Origin: Alkanindiges sp.
GTDB lineage: Bacteria > Pseudomonadota > Gammaproteobacteria > Pseudomonadales > Moraxellaceae
Direction of reading: 5' to 3'
NCBI GenBank assembly: GCA_030152125.1
Contig: JASLIR010000227.1
Span: 1 to 17,454 of the forward strand
DNA length: 17,454 bases
A model generated the notes under the pieces. It ran no database searches, was not told where the DNA came from, and worked only from the letters and a program-made list of their open reading frames with translations. Position 1 is the stretch's first letter. Every line of letters starts with the position of its first letter. Below, one piece after another: positions 1 through 9,731 of the stretch. Made by a program: the position numbers and the translations under genes.

Positions 1-1
1 G

Positions 2-50
2 CCAGAACCCGGCTACCTACCTGGCTTTAGCGCCTAAGCGCGAAGACTGA
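2..50 (+). other. Probable 3' end of an upstream gene cut by the window edge
   Basis: A plus-strand terminator at 78-109 implies that a plus-strand gene ends just before it. Two frames stay open from the window edge. One reads PEPGYLPGFSA and stops at 35-37. The other reads QNPATYLALAPKRED and stops at 48-50. The second uses codons typical of the neighbouring genes (CTG, TTA, GCG, GAC), so I prefer it slightly. Too little is present to name the product or to be certain of the frame. Confidence 0.35.
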
Positions 51-77
51 TTTAGCAACTGCTTAACCGTGTAAACT

Positions 78-109
78 AAAGCTCCTGTTCAGGGGCTTTT
101 TGTTTTTTT
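78..109 (+). terminator. Rho-independent terminator of the upstream gene
   Basis: AAAGCTCC (78-85) pairs with GGGGCTTT (92-99) as an 8-bp stem with one G-T wobble and a TGTTCA loop. It is followed by a T-rich run to 109 with a single G. The placement fits termination of the gene that ends at 37 or 50. Confidence 0.75.
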
Positions 110-237
110 AGGTGTTTGCTTGCATTCGCAGTTACACAAGGGCATAGCAAGGCCTGTAAAGCATGGTCAATTTACTACTGACGTGCGGTATGGAATTTTG
201 CAATATAGGTCGATTGTAGAATTCGCTGAACAGTTTT

Positions 238-756
238 ATGCGCCTGTTAAATACACTGTCTTTAAAAATGATGGCAGCCAGTCTGCTGATGGCTGGCCTG
301 TTAACTGCCTGTGCGACTCAGCCGAATGAAGTGCATTCCGCTCAGGATACCAGCACGCCATCGTCACAGCGTAAAATTGCTGCTCGACAACAGAGGCAGT
401 TAAGCCCGGTACCGGCATTTAGTGGTAGTGGGCCAGGGTGGCGGATTGAGATACAGGCTACCGGCAATATGCAGCATACCTTTCGCCTGAGCGCTAGTGA
501 TAGTGTGGTAAAAGCGACTGGCACACTGGCTTATCATGGGCCGGTGACAGATGCACCCAGTGGCCTGATTGTGCTGAGTGGGCAACGCAATGATATTCAA
601 GCTGCCGATGGCAGTGTGATAGTAGAGATTCAGCCTAAGGACTGCACCGATGCCTCCGGCCGCCAGTACCAGCACAGTGTATCGATACATGCAGCTAGCC
701 TGGCTGTGCAAGGGTTGGCAAACATACAGGGTTGTGGTGATTTGGCGGTTTACTGA
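238..756 (+). CDS. Putative outer-membrane lipoprotein, 172 aa, function unknown
   Basis: The N-terminus has a basic residue (R2), a hydrophobic stretch and the lipobox L-T-A-C with Cys25, so it should be a signal peptidase II substrate anchored through that cysteine. A Ser/Gln/Arg-rich linker (about residues 26-60) leads to a compact domain. The domain begins PGWRIEIQ, has a Cys in KDCTDASGRQYQ, and ends GCGDLAVY. The W.IEI start, the C-[ST]-D-x-x-G-x-x-Y segment and the closing GCG resemble periplasmic lipoproteins of the COG3650 type, but I recall this only as a pattern. No good ribosome binding site precedes 238. An in-frame ATG at 268 would still keep the lipobox but lose R2 and K10. It appears to be a single-gene unit between the terminator at 78-109 and aceE, reading in the same direction as aceE. 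Confidence 0.7.
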   Translation: MRLLNTLSLKMMAASLLMAGLLTACATQPNEVHSAQDTSTPSSQRKIAARQQRQLSPVPAFSGSGPGWRIEIQATGNMQHTFRLSASDSVVKATGTLAYHGPVTDAPSGLIVLSGQRNDIQAADGSVIVEIQPKDCTDASGRQYQHSVSIHAASLAVQGLANIQGCGDLAVY

Positions 757-933
757 TATCCCGGCACACTGCTGGTTCTGGTTTAAACGGTGATGTCACG
801 CGGGTGTCATTGTCCTGTCTTTAAATAAAACAACTACATTACGTTGCAAAACTTTAGTCTATTGTTGGTTGAAGTTGCAGCATAAAACTGGAACATTAGA
901 CCACAAGAATGGATAACAACAGGAGTGTGGGCA
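757..933 (+). other. Leader region of aceE, no clear promoter
   Basis: This gap of 177 bases separates the lipoprotein stop from the aceE start. It should hold the aceE promoter. The best I can pick out is TTGCAG about 16 bases before TAGACC in the 870-902 area, which is a weak match. A repeated TGTCA (around 795 and 806) might be part of a binding site, but I cannot support it. No terminator-like hairpin with a T-run is visible after the lipoprotein gene. Confidence 0.3.
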
Positions 934-3684
934 ATGCCGTTTTATCAAGACCCGGATGCAGCAGAAACGCAGGAATGGCAGGAAGCATTTGACTCGGTGA
1001 TTAAACATGCCGGTACAGAGCGTGCTGCATTTCTGTTAAAAGCCCTGTATCAGCAGGCCATTGCCAAACACTTGCCTATCCAGCGCCTCAACACGCCCTA
1101 TCTGAATACCATCTCGGTGGAAGAAGAAGCCGGATTACCCGGTGATGCCTACATCGAACGCCGCATCCGTGCGCTGGTACGCTGGAATGCGCTGGCGATG
1201 GTACTGCGTGCTAATAAAAACGATGACCTGGGTGGGCACCTGGCCACCTTTGCTTCCAGCGCTACCCTGTACGATATCGGCTTTAACCACTTCTTCCGTG
1301 CACCGAATGACCATTTTGGTGGCGACATGATTTACTATCAGGGCCATTCCGCCCCCGGTATTTATGCACGCTCGTTTCTGGAAGGCCGCTTGAATGAGGC
1401 GCATCTGGAAAACTTCCGCCGCGAAGTCGGCGGGCAGGGCTTATCCAGCTACCCGCATCCCTATTTAATGCCGGATTACTGGCAGTTCCCCACGGTATCC
1501 ATGGGCCTTGGCCCAATCATGTCGATTTATCAGGCGCATATTCAAAAGTACCTGACCAACCGTAAACTGATTAAGGACGAAAACCGCAAGGTATGGGCCT
1601 TCCTTGGCGATGGTGAAATGGATGAGCCGGAAAGCCTGGGCGCGATTTCGCTGGCAGGCCGGGAAAAACTGGACAACCTGATCTGGGTGATTAACTGTAA
1701 CCTGCAACGGCTGGATGGCCCGGTGCGCGGTAATGGCAAGATCATTCAGGAGCTGGAGTCGATTTTCCGTGGTGCTGGCTGGCGGGTGATTAAAGTGGTG
1801 TGGGGCCGGCGCTGGGATTCACTGCTGGCCCAGGATAAATCCGGCGCCTTAAAGCAGCGGATGGAAGAGGCGGTAGATGGCGACTACCAGCTGTATCAGG
1901 CCAAAGGCGGTGCCTACTCACGCGAGCATTTTTTTGGCAAATACCCGGAAACTGCCGAACTGGCAGCCAGCCTGACCGATGATGACATTAATGCTCTAAA
2001 CCGTGGTGGGCATGACCCCTACAAAGTATACGCAGCTTATGCCGCCGCCATGAAGGCCAATGGTCAGCCTACGGTGATTCTGGCCAAAACGGTTAAAGGC
2101 TATGGTTTGTCCAATGAGGCAGAAAGCATTAACAAAACCCACCAGATTAAAAAGCTGGATGCCGATGCCTTAAAATACTTTCGTGACCGTTTTAACCTGC
2201 CGTTTGCCGACGGGCAACTGGCAGAAATTCCATTTTTCCGGCCCGAGCCGAGCTCGCCGGAAATTAAATACATGAAAGCCCGCCGTGAGGCACTGGGTGG
2301 CTACCTGCCGGCACGCAAGCATCAGGTTGATGCCTTGCCTGTTCCTGAGCTGGGTGATTTTCAGGCCGTACTGGATGGCAGCGGCGACAAGCAGTATTCC
2401 ACTACCATGGTGATGGTGCGCATTTTGTCCGTGCTGCTAAAAAATAAAGCATTGCGTGACCGTGTGGTGCCCATTGTACCGGATGAAGCACGCACCTTTG
2501 GTTTGGAGGGCATGTTCCGCCAACTGGGAATTTATTCTGCTGTCGGCCAGTTGTATACCCCGGAAGACAATGAGCAGTTGATGAATTACCGTGAAGTGAT
2601 TGATGGTCACATGTTGCAGGAAGGTATTAACGAAGCCGGTGCCTTAAGTGCGTGGATTGCGCTGGCCAGCAGTTATTCCACCAATGGCTTGCCGATGATT
2701 CCGTTTTACATGTTCTATTCCATGTTTGGCTTCCAGCGTGTTGGTGACCTGATATGGGCGGCGGGTGACTGTCAGGCGCAGGGTTTCCTGCTGGGCGCGA
2801 CGGCTGGCCGTACTACACTGAATGGAGAAGGTTTACAGCATCAGGATGGTCATTCGCACATTCTGGCTGCTACCGTGCCTAACTGCATCAGCTACGACCC
2901 CTGCTTTGGCTATGAACTGGCGGTGATTGTGCAGGATGGCTTGCGCCGTATGTACGGCGATGGTGAGCGGGTGTTTTATTACCTGACAGTGATGAATGAA
3001 AACTACGAACAGCCTGCTCTTCCTCAAGATGGGCCACAGGATCGCCAGGATGAAGTGATCGAGGGCATCCGCAAGGGCATGTACCTGCTGCACAGCGATA
3101 GCAATGCCACCGTGCAGTTGCTGGGTTCCGGGGTGATTTTGCGCGAGGTGAAAAAGGCCGCGCAAATATTAAAAGATGAATATGCCATCCATGCCAATGT
3201 ATGGAGTGTGACCAGTTTTAACGAGCTGGCACGTGATGGCATGGCCTGCGAAGCACATAACCGCCTGCATCCACTGGCGGAGGAAAAAGACGTGAAGGTA
3301 GCGTGGGTCACCCAGCAACTGTCGGCACATGCCGGGGTGGTAATGGCAGCCACCGATTATAGTCGTGCCTATAGCGAGCAGATTCGTGCCTATATGCCGG
3401 ATAACCGTCCTTATGTGGCGCTGGGTACCGATGGCTATGGCCGTTCCGATACCCGCGAAAACTTGCGCTCCTATTTTGGCGTAGATGCCGCGCATATTGT
3501 GGTAGCCACCTTAAAGCTGCTGGCGGATGAAGGTGAGGTAGACCGCCGCATGGTAAAAGATGCGATTTCCAGCTTTGAACTGGAAACTGATATGCCTTTG
3601 GCGTGGATGCCACAGGCGCATGCACAGCTGCTGGATATTGAGGCTACCCCGGCTGCCAGTCCATCTACCAAGGTAGAGGAGTAA
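934..3684 (+). CDS. aceE: Pyruvate dehydrogenase E1 component, homodimeric type
   Basis: AceE decarboxylates pyruvate with thiamine diphosphate and passes the acetyl group to the lipoyl arms of AceF in the cytoplasmic pyruvate dehydrogenase complex. From the ATG at 934 the protein is 916 aa, close to the single-chain E1p family (E. coli 887). The ThDP motif is visible as GDGEMDEPES from about residue 225, ending in NCN at 254-256. Other family blocks are HLATFASSATLYDIGFNHFF (103-122), NKTHQIKKLD, and the C-terminal GTDGYGRSDTRENLR. I chose 934 because AGGAG at 921-925 sits 8 bases upstream. The longer frame starts at a GTG (925) inside that ribosome binding site. The gene is followed after 5 bases by aceF, so the two are surely cotranscribed. 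Confidence 0.97.
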   Translation: MPFYQDPDAAETQEWQEAFDSVIKHAGTERAAFLLKALYQQAIAKHLPIQRLNTPYLNTISVEEEAGLPGDAYIERRIRALVRWNALAMVLRANKNDDLGGHLATFASSATLYDIGFNHFFRAPNDHFGGDMIYYQGHSAPGIYARSFLEGRLNEAHLENFRREVGGQGLSSYPHPYLMPDYWQFPTVSMGLGPIMSIYQAHIQKYLTNRKLIKDENRKVWAFLGDGEMDEPESLGAISLAGREKLDNLIWVINCNLQRLDGPVRGNGKIIQELESIFRGAGWRVIKVVWGRRWDSLLAQDKSGALKQRMEEAVDGDYQLYQAKGGAYSREHFFGKYPETAELAASLTDDDINALNRGGHDPYKVYAAYAAAMKANGQPTVILAKTVKGYGLSNEAESINKTHQIKKLDADALKYFRDRFNLPFADGQLAEIPFFRPEPSSPEIKYMKARREALGGYLPARKHQVDALPVPELGDFQAVLDGSGDKQYSTTMVMVRILSVLLKNKALRDRVVPIVPDEARTFGLEGMFRQLGIYSAVGQLYTPEDNEQLMNYREVIDGHMLQEGINEAGALSAWIALASSYSTNGLPMIPFYMFYSMFGFQRVGDLIWAAGDCQAQGFLLGATAGRTTLNGEGLQHQDGHSHILAATVPNCISYDPCFGYELAVIVQDGLRRMYGDGERVFYYLTVMNENYEQPALPQDGPQDRQDEVIEGIRKGMYLLHSDSNATVQLLGSGVILREVKKAAQILKDEYAIHANVWSVTSFNELARDGMACEAHNRLHPLAEEKDVKVAWVTQQLSAHAGVVMAATDYSRAYSEQIRAYMPDNRPYVALGTDGYGRSDTRENLRSYFGVDAAHIVVATLKLLADEGEVDRRMVKDAISSFELETDMPLAWMPQAHAQLLDIEATPAASPSTKVEE

Positions 3685-3689
3685 AAGCC

Positions 3690-5351
3690 ATGCAGATTAA
3701 AACGCCCGATTTAGGTGTGGATAGTGCGGATGTATCGGAAATTCTGGTCAAGGTAGGCGATACGGTTGAAAAGGAACAAAGCCTGTTGGTGCTGGAATCC
3801 GCCAAGGCCAGCGTGGAGGTGCCCAGCCCGGCCAGTGGGGTGATTAAGGTCATTTCCATCACGCAGGGGCAAACTGTGGTACAGGGTGATGTGCTGTTTG
3901 AACTGGAAGAAGCTGGTGCAGCATCTTCAGGCCAACAGCCAACCTCTGAAATACCATCAGCCCCGGCACAAGCAGACAAACCCGTTGAATCCGCTCAGCC
4001 GGAGGCTAAGCCAGCCAAACAGGCATCCACTGAACCAGCCGCAGCGACAGGCAGCACTACGCAGGAAGTGACCGTGCCGGATTTGGGTGTGGATGAAGCC
4101 GATGTGTCGGAAATTCTGGTCAAGGTGGGTGACAGCATCGATAAAGACCAGAGCCTGTGTGTGCTGGAATCCTCCAAAGCCAGTGTGGAAGTGCCTAGCC
4201 CGGCGGCAGGCGTGGTAAAAGCCATTAGTATTCAACTGGGGCAAAAGGTCAGTCAGGGGGCAGCCATCCTGACACTTGAGGTACAGGGCACAGCCCCGGC
4301 TAAGGCAGCCAGTGCGTCAGCAGCACAGCCTAAACCTGCCACGCAGGCCGATAAGCCTGCTAAAGTATCGCCGGAGGTGCCAGTAAGCACTGCAGCCAGC
4401 CAGCCGGGTTCGGCCCAATTAACCGATGCACAGCTAAAAGCCAATGCCGATGTGTATGCCGGGCCAGCGGTGCGTCAGTTAGCGCGGCAGTTGGGCGTGG
4501 TGCTGTCCAGCGTTAAAGCCAGTGGACCGCATCAGCGTATTATCAAGGAAGATGTATTTGCCTATGTAAAACAGCAACTGACCAATCCTGTTGCTGCTAC
4601 AAAAGCCGCTACTGCAATTGCCGGTGGCTTGCCGCCACTGCCGGATTTTAGCAAGTGGGGTGGTACTACGCTTGAGCCGATGACCCGCTTGCAGCAGGTC
4701 TCCGTACCGCAGCTATCACTAAATAATTTTATTCCGCAGGTGACCCAGTTTGATTTGGCTGATATTACCGCGCTGGAGCAATGGCGCGGCGAGTTAAAAG
4801 AAGGCTATAAAAAGCAGGGTATCAGCCTGACGATTCTGGCTTTTATCGCCAAGGTCACAGCGCATTTGTTAAAGCAGGAAGCGCGTTTTAACAGTCATCT
4901 GGCGGATGATGGTAAATCAGTGGTATTGCGTAATGAAATTCATATGGGCATTGCAGTGGCAACGCCGGAAGGGCTGACAGTACCAGTGCTACGCAACCCG
5001 GATCAGTTGAGCATTAAAGAGATTGCGCTGCAGCTGGGTGAGCTCAGCCAGAAAGCGCGTGACAAAAAGCTGACCCCGAATGAACTGTCCGGTGCCAGCT
5101 TTACCATTACTAGTCTGGGCAGTATTGGCGGTACTGCATTTACACCGCTGGTTAACTGGCCGCAGGTGGCGATTCTGGGTATTTCCCCGGCTACGCTGCA
5201 GCCGGTATGGGATGGCAAGGCTTTCCAGCCACGTCTGATGCTGCCGCTGTCGTTATCCTATGACCACCGGGTGATTAACGGTGCCGATGCAGCGCGTTTT
5301 TCCAATACGCTGACCAAATTGCTGGCCGATATCCGTACGATTCTGCTATAA
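3690..5351 (+). CDS. aceF: Dihydrolipoamide acetyltransferase, E2 of pyruvate dehydrogenase
   Basis: AceF is the core of the complex. Its lipoyl arms take acetyl from AceE and transfer it to CoA. The 553-aa protein has two lipoyl domains: residues 1-75 with the modified lysine K39 in ESAKAS, and about 124-198 with K163 in ESSKAS. These are joined by long Ala/Pro/Lys linkers. A peripheral-subunit-binding domain follows at about 254-297, then the catalytic domain (about 320-553). Its active-site motif DHRVINGADAARF starts at 525, giving His526. The ribosome binding site AGAGGAG (3675-3681) lies in the last codons of aceE. The two lipoyl domains are strikingly alike, including at DNA level. No lpd gene follows, so E3 must be encoded elsewhere. 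Confidence 0.97.
   Translation: MQIKTPDLGVDSADVSEILVKVGDTVEKEQSLLVLESAKASVEVPSPASGVIKVISITQGQTVVQGDVLFELEEAGAASSGQQPTSEIPSAPAQADKPVESAQPEAKPAKQASTEPAAATGSTTQEVTVPDLGVDEADVSEILVKVGDSIDKDQSLCVLESSKASVEVPSPAAGVVKAISIQLGQKVSQGAAILTLEVQGTAPAKAASASAAQPKPATQADKPAKVSPEVPVSTAASQPGSAQLTDAQLKANADVYAGPAVRQLARQLGVVLSSVKASGPHQRIIKEDVFAYVKQQLTNPVAATKAATAIAGGLPPLPDFSKWGGTTLEPMTRLQQVSVPQLSLNNFIPQVTQFDLADITALEQWRGELKEGYKKQGISLTILAFIAKVTAHLLKQEARFNSHLADDGKSVVLRNEIHMGIAVATPEGLTVPVLRNPDQLSIKEIALQLGELSQKARDKKLTPNELSGASFTITSLGSIGGTAFTPLVNWPQVAILGISPATLQPVWDGKAFQPRLMLPLSLSYDHRVINGADAARFSNTLTKLLADIRTILL
3708..4222 (+). repeat. Duplicated lipoyl-domain coding sequence within aceF
   Basis: Two copies of the lipoyl-domain sequence lie 372 bases (124 codons) apart, at about 3708-3850 and 4080-4222. 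They share a perfect 20-base stretch at 3735-3754 and 4107-4126, and many further matches around it. The encoded blocks DLGVD..DVSEILVKVGD and E-S-x-K-A-S-V-E-V-P-S-P-A are almost identical. This is a normal domain duplication for E2 proteins, but with little drift between copies. Confidence 0.85.
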
Positions 5352-5364
5352 GCAGCCTTTGCAG

Positions 5365-5384
5365 TTGACCATTTGGTCTAAAAT
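5365..5384 (+). promoter_or_regulatory. Possible TetR-type operator with an overlapping weak promoter
   Basis: TTGACCATTTGGTCTA (5365-5380) is two half-sites, GACCA and TGGTC, around a 2-base centre. This form resembles known TetR-family sites, for instance the RutR consensus TTGACCANNTGGTCAA, from which it differs at one position. It lies 13 bases after the aceF stop. It also sits just before TAAAAT (5379-5384), a possible -10 with TTTGCA (5358-5363) as a short-spaced -35. Transcripts from this promoter would run straight into the terminator at 5394-5427 before reaching the SMR gene. No regulator gene is nearby, so the assignment rests on the palindrome alone. Confidence 0.35.
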
Positions 5385-5393
5385 GTAGACAGG

Positions 5394-5427
5394 GAGCAGA
5401 CCGACATGGCCTGCTCTTTGCTTTTTT
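5394..5427 (+). terminator. Rho-independent terminator of aceEF
   Basis: GAGCAG (5394-5399) pairs with CTGCTC (5411-5416). After one mismatch, CC and GG extend the stem around a GACAT loop. A T-rich tail follows (TTTGCTTTTTT, 5417-5427). It lies 42 bases after the aceF stop. Confidence 0.8.
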
Positions 5428-5462
5428 AGTACGTGCTTTTTAAATATTGAGTGAGGTTATGC

Positions 5463-5783
5463 ATGGGCTGGCTGTTTGTAGTACTGGCGGGGATTTGTGA
5501 AATTTTTTATGCGGCAGCCATGCCGCGTACCAACGGTTTTAGCAGCTTAGGGCCCAGCGTGTTTTGTATTGTCTTTATTATTGCCAGCATGTACCTGCTG
5601 GCTTTATCTGCCAAAACCTTGCCGATTGGTACGGCTTATGCGGTGTGGGTGGGTATTGGTGCGGTAGGAACGGCCATATACGGCATGCTGGTGTTAGGTG
5701 AGGATAGCAGCTGGCCGCGCTTGCTGTGTTTTATGCTGATTATTGCCGGAATTATTGGTTTAAAGCTGTTGTCAGCGAAATAG
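5463..5783 (+). CDS. sugE: Small multidrug resistance (SMR) transporter, SugE/Gdx-like
   Basis: This 106-aa protein has four hydrophobic helices and should work as a dual-topology dimer in the inner membrane, exchanging cations for protons. The essential glutamate is E13 in AGICEIF. The block KTLPIGTAYAVWVGIGAVGT is the signature that separates SugE/Gdx-type members (guanidinium and quaternary ammonium export) from EmrE-type ones, which have a different sequence there. The C-terminal IIAGIIGLKLLS also fits SugE. I chose the ATG at 5463 because GTGAGG (5451-5456) is well placed as its ribosome binding site. The longer frame begins at the GTG of that same site. No guanidine riboswitch is visible upstream. 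Substrate cannot be told from sequence alone. It is separated from aceF by a terminator, so it is probably expressed on its own. Confidence 0.85.
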   Translation: MGWLFVVLAGICEIFYAAAMPRTNGFSSLGPSVFCIVFIIASMYLLALSAKTLPIGTAYAVWVGIGAVGTAIYGMLVLGEDSSWPRLLCFMLIIAGIIGLKLLSAK

Positions 5784-5875
5784 CGCTGCTTGGCCCATTG
5801 CCAGAAAGTTATTCCGGTGATGGCATGGAAATTGATGTACTGTCATTTTACTCGCGTTTTTCATGTGTTTTCGGT

Positions 5876-7433
<1,558 letters not shown>

Positions 7434-7441
7434 TGTTAAAG

Positions 7442-7468
7442 AACCGCTGATTCATTCAGCGGTTTTTT
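7442..7468 (+). terminator. Rho-independent terminator of guaB
   Basis: A perfect 9-bp stem AACCGCTGA/TCAGCGGTT (7442-7450 and 7456-7464) surrounds a TTCAT loop. It is followed by TTTT (7465-7468), so six T in a row counting the end of the stem. Confidence 0.9.
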
Positions 7469-7497
7469 ATGCGTGATGCTGTTTATGTTACAAAAAA

Positions 7498-7527
7498 TTA
7501 ACATGAAGCCGTCAACGAAGTTTTAAT
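7498..7527 (+). promoter_or_regulatory. Probable sigma-70 promoter of glmM
   Basis: TTAACA (7498-7503, 5 of 6 to consensus) and TTTAAT (7522-7527, 5 of 6) are separated by 18 bases. Transcription would start near 7534, giving a leader of about 37 bases. The position just after the guaB terminator and before glmM supports it. Confidence 0.55.
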
Positions 7528-7570
7528 CTTCTAATCATTGCTGCAACCTTCTTTTAAAAGTGAAAATAAA

Positions 7571-8911
7571 ATGAGCCATTTCGGAACTGACGGGATTCGT
7601 GGAAAGTTTGGGGAAACCCCTATTACCCCTGAGTTTGCCTTAAAGCTGGGTTTTGCAGCCGGCCAGGTGCTGAAACAGCGCCTGGGTGTAGGCCGCCATG
7701 CCCAGGTGCTGATGGGCAAGGATACCCGCCTGTCCGGCTATGTGCTGGAAGCGGCCCTGCAGTCCGGCTTAAATGCTGCCGGGGTGGATGTTTACCTGTT
7801 GGGGCCATTACCAACCCCGGCCATTGCGCATTTAACCCGTGCTTTCCATGCTGATGCTGGCGTGGTGATTTCTGCATCGCATAACCCTTATTTTGATAAT
7901 GGCATCAAATTCTTTTCCGGTGAAGGTAAAAAGCTGGCGGACGAATTGCAGGATGCAATTAGTACCCAGCTGGAACAACCTATCCAGATTGATGCACCAG
8001 ACCAGTTAGGTAAAAGCTTTCGGGTAAAGGATGCCTTTGGCCGTTATGTCGAGTTCTGCAAATCCAGCTTCCCGTATCACCTGAATCTGCGCGGTTTAAA
8101 AGTGGTGATTGACTGTGCCAATGGTGCCGGTTATGCCGTGGGCCCTGCGGTGTTGCAGGAACTGGGTGCACGGGTAATTGCCATTCATAACCAGCCGGAC
8201 GGTTTTAATATTAACGACGGCTGTGGTTCTACCCACCCGGAAGCCCTGCAGGCTGCGGTAGTGGCGCATCAGGCCGATGTGGGTATAGCACTGGATGGTG
8301 ATGCTGACCGGGTGATTATGGTGGATTGTCACGGTAATCTGGTGGATGGTGATGCCATCCTGTATGTACTGGCTACCCAGCGTGCTGAAAAAGCGCAAGG
8401 GGTAGTAGGCACCCTGATGAGTAATATGGGGCTGGAGCTGGCCTTGCGCGAGCACAATATTCCCTTTAAGCGTGCCAAGGTGGGTGACCGCTATGTGATG
8501 GCAGACCTGGAAATTGAGGGTTGGCAGATTGGTGGCGAACCTTCCGGACATATTTTATCGCTAGATAAAAGCACCACCGGTGATGCCCTGATTTCCGGCT
8601 TGCAGGTGCTGGCTGCCATGGTGGAGCAGGACAAACCGCTGCATGACCTAGTGACCGGATTAAGCATCCTGCCACAAACGCTGGTCAACGTACGCCTGCC
8701 ACAAATGATTGACCCGGATGCTGACCCGGAACTGCAGGCTGCCTTTGCCAGGGCTGAGCAAAGCCTGGCCGGGCGTGGCCGTTTATTGATCCGTAAATCC
8801 GGCACCGAGCCGGTGATCCGGGTGATGGTAGAGGGTGAGTCTGCCGAGCAGGTTGAGCAGTTAGCCAATGAGCTGGCTGATTTAATTCGTAGCCGTGTAG
8901 TAGCTGCATAA
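7571..8911 (+). CDS. glmM: Phosphoglucosamine mutase
   Basis: GlmM converts glucosamine-6-phosphate to glucosamine-1-phosphate, feeding UDP-GlcNAc for peptidoglycan and lipopolysaccharide. From the ATG at 7571 the protein is 446 aa and starts [14 protein letters not shown], as the family does. A longer frame would begin at a TTG (7538). The phosphorylated serine is S103 in [17 protein letters not shown]. The metal loop is DGDADR, the sugar-specificity loop is GGEPSGH, and the phosphate-binding loop is [12 protein letters not shown]. The ribosome binding site is weak (an A-rich stretch). It lies 47 bases upstream of pdxH, and the two may be cotranscribed since no terminator is seen between them. 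Confidence 0.97.
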   Translation: MSHFGTDGIRGKFGETPITPEFALKLGFAAGQVLKQRLGVGRHAQVLMGKDTRLSGYVLEAALQSGLNAAGVDVYLLGPLPTPAIAHLTRAFHADAGVVISASHNPYFDNGIKFFSGEGKKLADELQDAISTQLEQPIQIDAPDQLGKSFRVKDAFGRYVEFCKSSFPYHLNLRGLKVVIDCANGAGYAVGPAVLQELGARVIAIHNQPDGFNINDGCGSTHPEALQAAVVAHQADVGIALDGDADRVIMVDCHGNLVDGDAILYVLATQRAEKAQGVVGTLMSNMGLELALREHNIPFKRAKVGDRYVMADLEIEGWQIGGEPSGHILSLDKSTTGDALISGLQVLAAMVEQDKPLHDLVTGLSILPQTLVNVRLPQMIDPDADPELQAAFARAEQSLAGRGRLLIRKSGTEPVIRVMVEGESAEQVEQLANELADLIRSRVVAA

Positions 8912-8958
8912 GTGGGCCGCCAAGCAAGCCCGTGAATCGTGATCTGGGTAGTGAACGG

Positions 8959-9618
8959 ATGAGTGTTAAGGATTTAAGCGAGTTAAGACAGAACTACGGC
9001 AAAGCCAGTTTACTGGAAACGGATGTGCTGGCTAATCCGCTGCATCAGTTTAAGGCATGGCTGGCCCATGCGCTGGCCGTTCAGGTAACAGAACCTTATG
9101 CCATGACACTGGCTACTGCCAATGCACAGGGCAGGCCACATGCGCGTACCGTGTTGTTGCGCGGGGCAGAAGAGCAGGGCTTTGACTTTTACACCAATTA
9201 CGATAGCCAGAAAGGCCTGGATTTAGCACAGAATCCTTATGCCGAATTGTTGTTTTTCTGGCCGGCACTGGAGCAGCAGGTACGCATTGGTGGCCTGGTT
9301 GAGCAGATTCCTGAGCCGGAATCTACCGATTATTTCCATAAGCGCCCACGGGACAGCCAGATTGCGGCACATGTCAGCACGCCGCAAAGCGGCGTGATTG
9401 CCAGCCGTGATGCGCTGCAGCAGCGTTTTCAGGCTTTATCTGGCCAGTTACAGGGACAAACCGAGATTGACAAGCCTGAATTCTGGGGTGGCTATCGGCT
9501 GACCCCGGAATATTATGAGTTCTGGCAGGGCGGTGCGCACCGTATGCATGACCGTTTGCGTTATCGCCGTAGCGGGGCCACCACGCCAGAATGGCGGATA
9601 GAGCGTTTAATGCCTTAA
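8959..9618 (+). CDS. pdxH: Pyridoxamine 5'-phosphate oxidase
   Basis: PdxH uses FMN and oxygen to oxidise pyridoxine or pyridoxamine 5'-phosphate to pyridoxal phosphate. From the ATG at 8959 it is 219 aa, against 218 in E. coli. An upstream in-frame GTG (8932) would add nine unconserved residues. FMN-contact blocks are visible: RTVLLRG (from R63), SQKG (83-86) and FFWPALEQQVR. The substrate-side motif RPRDSQIAAHVS (129-140) and the closing FWQGGAHRMHDR with R195 and H197 match the family. No good Shine-Dalgarno sits before 8959, so translation may depend on coupling to upstream transcription. It follows glmM closely. Confidence 0.95.
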   Translation: MSVKDLSELRQNYGKASLLETDVLANPLHQFKAWLAHALAVQVTEPYAMTLATANAQGRPHARTVLLRGAEEQGFDFYTNYDSQKGLDLAQNPYAELLFFWPALEQQVRIGGLVEQIPEPESTDYFHKRPRDSQIAAHVSTPQSGVIASRDALQQRFQALSGQLQGQTEIDKPEFWGGYRLTPEYYEFWQGGAHRMHDRLRYRRSGATTPEWRIERLMP

Positions 9619-9688
9619 AGCGGGTTATCCATCTGCATATTTATCTATCGCATAATTTTAATCCAATGTCAGGCAGCGTACTTTACGG

Positions 9689-9697
9689 TGCTATGAT
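9689..9697 (+). promoter_or_regulatory. Possible extended -10 promoter of recJ
   Basis: TGC followed by TATGAT (9692-9697) is an extended -10 element located 35 bases before the recJ start. The -35 region is poor (TCAGGC at 9669-9674), which extended -10 promoters tolerate. The pdxH-recJ gap of 113 bases has no terminator-like hairpin. Confidence 0.4.
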
Positions 9698-9731
9698 GGA
9701 CCTCTAGCCAGCAGTGATGCATTGACGTGTT

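Noticed and set aside
1..60. tRNA gene fragment at the window start
   Set aside because: GCGCC...GCGC-like pairings exist, but no T-loop, CCA end or full cloverleaf can be drawn.
120..329. 69-aa plus-strand frame before and across the lipoprotein start
   Set aside because: It has a TTG start, no ribosome binding site and no recognisable pattern. The overlapping lipoprotein frame with a lipobox is far more convincing.
2833..3671. Several minus-strand frames of about 105-110 aa inside aceE
   Set aside because: They overlap each other in different frames and are antisense to conserved E1 sequence.
5385..5462. Guanidine riboswitch upstream of the SugE-like gene
   Set aside because: I looked for it because Gdx genes often have one. 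The leader contains only a terminator and a short T-rich stretch, with no recognisable guanidine-riboswitch motif such as paired ACGR loops.
8096..8868. Minus-strand frames of 125-151 aa inside glmM
   Set aside because: These are shadows of the conserved mutase gene, with no motifs and no ribosome binding site.
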